Source: Sitta carolinensis
Lineage: Eukaryota > Chordata > Aves > Passeriformes > Sittidae
DNA length: 64,000 bases
NCBI GenBank assembly: GCA_032173965.1
Contig: CM063288.1
Coordinates: forward strand, 14,736,501-14,800,500
Reading direction: 5' to 3'
Shown here: in pieces, positions 59,984 through 64,000 of the stretch
How positions within the stretch are numbered: the first letter of the stretch is position 1
Layout: each line of letters begins with the position of its first letter
Translations under genes and position numbers: made by a program
Notes under the pieces: generated by a model
What the model was told of the DNA's origin: nothing
Database searches by the model: none
Seen by the model: only the letters and a program-made list of their open reading frames with translations

Positions 59984-62900
59984 TGTCATGGGGGTGGTAT
60001 TTGCTTTGGCAGCCATTCATTTCCCAAAATTCCTGGGAACCATATTCCTGGTTTAATTACATGGAAATCTCTGAGGTCAAAGGTCTGATACAAAATATAA
60101 TTTCTTTCTCACCTCCTTCTGCCGCATTCTTCTTTCTCTGTCTCTGTTCGCCAGTGGCAGAAAGTGACTCTGTGTGCAAACATCCTTAACCTTCTGTCGG
60201 AAGGTGATTGCTGTCTATTGATGGCACCCTGTGGCCTGTGAAGAGACTTGGAATTTGGATGAGCATTTGGTTTACTCGAGTCCATTTAATTCTCCTGTTT
60301 TGAACACAATCTTGTGCTGCTGCTGTCACTTCTCTATTCCTCAATGCAAACATTGTCAGGCAGTTTCTTTGTAGGATAAAATGCCTACAAACAATGCAGG
60401 TAGGTTGTGTCATGCTTGGCAAAGTTCCAACAGCTAACCCAAGGTTTACTCATATTCCAGGAACTTTTCTTAAATAAAATTAATTTTTGCTGAGGTGGAC
60501 TTCTATCATCAAGCCGAAATTATAGAATCAGAGCAAATTAATGATTAGAAATAAACAAAACCAGGGAGATAATTAATCCAGTTTACCATTCTTTGGAATT
60601 TTTGGGTTGCTGCAATACTGAGTCAAATTGATTTCTCATCCTTCCCAGCCCCACATACATTTTCCTTGTTGCAAATATCAAAGCTTTATAGTAAAAAAAA
60701 ATAGTAAATTAAAAGCACAAAATTTCATTTTCTCCAGATATGAAATATAAAATTCCATATATAAAAACCATATATGAAATATAGTTTGGTATTTGTGGTG
60801 ATATTTGCCACTTTTACAGAGGTTTGGAAGTAGTAGCATTTATCAGTGCTTGTAAGCAACTTGGTATTACCATGATTCTCTATGAAGACTATCCCACTGT
60901 GGCACTAGAATGTATTCAGAGTAAGAAACCATTCACTATTCAGAAAGACATGCTGGGGAAATTAAAGGGAAAAGAGAGACAGAAATGCTATTTTAATCTC
61001 ACAGAAGAACAAACAAGACAGGGGTGACATATAAGATGTCTGAAACAGAGTTTAAATACCACAGCTTAAAACTTGTAAAATACAGGAAAAGGCATGAATC
61101 ACACACACACTCTTCCTCTGAGATCTCCTGCTGACAGCAGGAGCTGAAGATAGTCAGCACATTGCAGGATTTAGCTCAGGCTCTTCCAGCAAAGTAAAGG
61201 GGATTGAAATTGAAATTCATAATACATGTTTTACCATGGCAGGAAAGGAACTGAGAGAAGTGCAATGCTGTGCTAACTACAGTCTTGCAGAGAGCGCCTT
61301 GTCTGCAGAGGAAAAAAGTCTGATTGTGAATAGGTGCAGTGTGCAACATCAGGAACAATTAACTGCAGACGAAAGATTTAATAGATTTCAAAGTTTCCAT
61401 CACTCAGACATAGGGAGGGGCTTTTTTAACATAAACCAGTGACAAATTGCTGGAGAAAACAGAGCCAAAGAAATGGTTTCATTTTGACATCAGGAGTTAA
61501 TCGACCCATCATAATCGCACACTTTGGTTATATTTATCTAATATAATTCACTGAGAAAAATTCTTGAGTCAAAATAACAGGTTTCCAGAGTCAGTCAGGG
61601 AGCCTGTTAAATAAATACCACGTTTTGAGGGGAAATATATCAAAAGGAAGTTCCACTTTTCTCAAGCAAAAGGTCTGAGCCCTGGCATTTTTCTCTTTGC
61701 TGTTCTATTCCAAACATCTGAATTAAGGCAATCTGCTTGCTACCAAAAACTCCCAATGAAACCAGAAAATAAGGGAGTATCCCCAAAAGAAAACTGGATG
61801 CTCGGGCAAGGCACTGCACAAAAAATTTCCCCTTGCATCCCACCTTCTGTTTTCTGCTCAGGCTAAAATTTCAATGTCAAATTACTGAATTTAGCAGTTG
61901 TCTTCACTGCAGCTAGGCCAAACTAGGGATATGAAAAACTTTAAAAGATAAAATGGCTTAGTTAATAAAGAGGGTCCTTTAGACATTATTCTGGAATTCT
62001 AAGTTTATGTGCCCAAATGATCAGCTCTCCATGTCTGTCTCTGAGTCAAACAAGATATTTTGGAGAAAACTTGACTAGGTCCTGGCAGAATTATTGCAGG
62101 GGCTTTATGAAACTTGGTATACTAACCTTCACTCCTGCTCTCAGGCACCTGAGCTGGCATGAATATCTCATTTCTGTATCAGGTGCATATGCCAACTCCA
62201 AGTTTTCCAGGTAGAGATATACAACCTCTCTTCAATCAAGCACTTCTTGAGATAAATTTATCTTCAAGAACTACTACCAAAAGATGCAAAAAGAGAAAAA
62301 GTCCTCTGTAAGTTGTTAATTTAGGAGAGCACTATTTTGAGAGTATTTTTAGTGGTTGGTTTCTTTCCACTACTTACTCCACTGAAGGGGATTCATTGCT
62401 CTTTCATCAGTCACTGTGCTACCAGTAGCTGAAAGGCACATCCAAGGATGCAAACACTCTGTGTGGCCTCTCTTTCTCTTACTCCTTTGGTAAACCTCAG
62501 CTTATGACTAACTTCAAAGATGGGATTTAGGGTTCTGGTATCTTTAGCTTGGCCATTCTTGTGTTTTTTATGAATAATAAGTTCTTAGTGAATACAACAG
62601 AGAAGGAAAATGATCTAGGGCTACATTCAAAGAGTATTTCAAGTCGACATGTTTTTACATAGGTGTGCCCCAAAACATATATCTTCCTCCTTGAACCCAG
62701 GGAAGTCCTAAAATTTTGGACCAATTTTTTTCTGCTGGTAAAAAATATGGTCACTTGCACAGAGCCTATTCTAGAACAAAGCAAGTATAAACTGAGCAGA
62801 TGATTATTTCCAATGTTGCTTAGATTTTGTGCAAAACAGAATAATACAGGGATAGGGATTTTGAAGAGATTAGAAAAGAGGTATCACAAGAGGCTTTGAA

Positions 62901-63967
62901 GGAAGACAAATGGAGTGGGGCAGAGTGCTATCTGGGAGACTGACAAGGATACCAGAGGGGAATGGAAAACAAGAGAGCTGGCCAAATCAAGTAAGAAAGA
63001 GAGGGTGCGACTGATGGTCCAAGGACTTTGTTAAGAGGCAGCCAAGGTCAGGCAGACCTGGAACAAAGGGACCTAGGGAAGACCCCTCCAAAGTGCTGAC
63101 AAGGAGGGAGAGAGGTCAGTAAATGGAAACACTGCTGAGAGCCTTGCCTTGGACCCTGAAGCAAGGATTCAGATGATATCTAGGTTATTTGAAGAGATGG
63201 AAGAAAACTGTTCTGAGGGGAAACTGTGAAAGAGGTTTCTTGAAAAAACAAAGGAAACAAATGGTTTTGCCAGAAGGGCCCCTTGAAAATCTTGCCTTTT
63301 AGGAATATCTGCTATAAAATGTTTCTCTCTCCCAGACTGCTACAAAGTGTATTCTGCCTAGGAAGCTCTTTGCAAACCAGCTGTGTCTCTGCTTTCACAA
63401 ATTCTATGGTTCTGTTCCCCAACACACAGCTGAGGCAAAGACTGGAGGACAGGGCTTATCCCTCAGCCTCAGGTGGGTATTAATCACTCTGCCTGGGCCA
63501 GCTTGGTGCCAAAGGCAGATAAACACAACACATTTATCTGTGCTCAGAGGGACTGTTGGATATGACACTAATCTCTTTTGATTTAAAGTTCTTTACACTG
63601 TGGAGGAGGTGAGTGCATTTTTTCAAAACTAAGAAATACTCTGCAGACTGGAGAAAACACTGGAGCATCTTAAAACAGGCAAAACATCCAAAACCTCCAG
63701 AGAACTTGAAAAGTTTTCCTGGGCCCTTTCCCAGCATTCTTCTAATTGTTAATTCCATTCCCCTACTTGGATATCTCTGAGCTACTGCCCCTTCCTAATG
63801 TCCACGCTTCTAGAGAAAGAATCTTGGGGTTTTTGCACAATTCCTGCAGAAACTAAGCTGAAGAAATATCTTCACATGTCTTGCAATAAGGTATGCACAT
63901 CATCTCAGTGAGTACCCATTCCCTTTGGTAAAAAACTGATAGTTTTTCCTCCTCTCCACTCACTTAC

Positions 63968-64000
63968 CTCAATGGGTTTATTATAATCAAGGGACTGAAA
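63968..64000 (-). CDS. Possible partial coding exon at the right edge, minus strand
   Basis: Read from 64000 down to 63968 the frame is open and ends SLDYNKPIE followed by GAG and GTAAGTG (63967-63961), a near-perfect donor. The exon ends in phase 0, the same phase as the acceptor of the exon at 1545. The first six minus-strand bases are TTTCAG, which could be codons (Phe-Gln) or an acceptor exactly at the edge; in the latter case the exon is 27 nt. The visible part is too short to judge coding potential by itself. If real, it lies upstream of the exon at 1447-1545 in the same gene, across an intron of about 62 kb. The protein is not recognised. Confidence 0.33.

Larger units (their letters stand above)
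48771..63967. other. Mostly unique non-coding sequence, probably intronic
   Basis: No confirmed gene. It contains a C18 run at 52189-52206, A-rich low complexity at 57896-57952, a (CA)n patch at 58737-58760, a (GGGA)n run at 59966-59983, and the poly(A) at 56301-56331. Candidate short exons at 55186-55362, 56813-56993 (+), 60113-60169 and 60820-60920 (+) are discussed under findings. Blocks near 52.98-53.25, 55.98-56.26 and 58.06-58.14 kb look like conserved non-coding DNA. Confidence 0.4.

Noticed and set aside
62378..62428. Minus-strand 51-nt segment with good splice sites and an open phase 1-1 frame
   Set aside because: Its phase is incompatible with the phase-0 exons on either side, so it would not fit the same transcript.

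Overview
The window looks like nuclear DNA of a bird, probably a songbird. It is AT-leaning and CpG-poor, has no Alu, L1 or B1-type repeats, and its clearest interspersed repeats are fragments of avian CR1 LINEs. Four were recognised by similarity to remembered avian CR1 3' regions: 32.8-33.6 kb (+, old), 36.5-36.9 kb (-), 38.4-38.6 kb (-) and 48.4-48.8 kb (+, intact 3' end, internal deletion). There is no bacterial-style gene organisation, no tRNA or rRNA that I could see, and no complete protein-coding gene.

Nearly all open frames are chance frames. My best reading is that the window lies inside a gene on the minus strand. Two stretches at the left end look like real coding exons. Positions 1447-1545 form a 99-nt phase 0-0 exon with an acidic SSESEEEE run, a good acceptor and a good donor. 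Positions 174-1 form an exon cut by the window edge, with a Lys/Ala/Glu-rich segment, and it opens in the phase the first one requires. At the right edge, 64000-63968 gives an open phase-0 frame ending in a consensus donor. If all three belong together, most of the window is one intron of about 62 kb. I do not recognise the protein.

Region by region: 0-1.55 kb holds the two left exons. 1.5-9.5 kb is intron-like with G/T-rich tracts, a heptamer satellite at 4.0 kb, a polypurine tract at 7.4-7.7 kb and a 74-nt imperfect hairpin at 9.34-9.41 kb. 9.5-19 kb is mostly unique sequence with an unusually long stop-free frame at 12.1-12.9 kb. 19.16-19.60 kb is a CpG island, the best promoter candidate. 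20-32 kb is unique sequence with a 286-nt pure purine tract at 24.9-25.2 kb and a 114-nt inverted repeat at 27.7-27.8 kb. 32-49 kb carries the CR1 fragments and a possible retroviral-LTR-like stretch at 43 kb. 49-64 kb is unique sequence with conserved-element-like blocks, a poly(A) tract preceded by polyadenylation signals at 56.3 kb, and several low-confidence candidate exons.

Splice sites, repeat boundaries and CpG counts were read by eye; no search was run. Gene-level claims are inference until checked against transcripts and other bird genomes.
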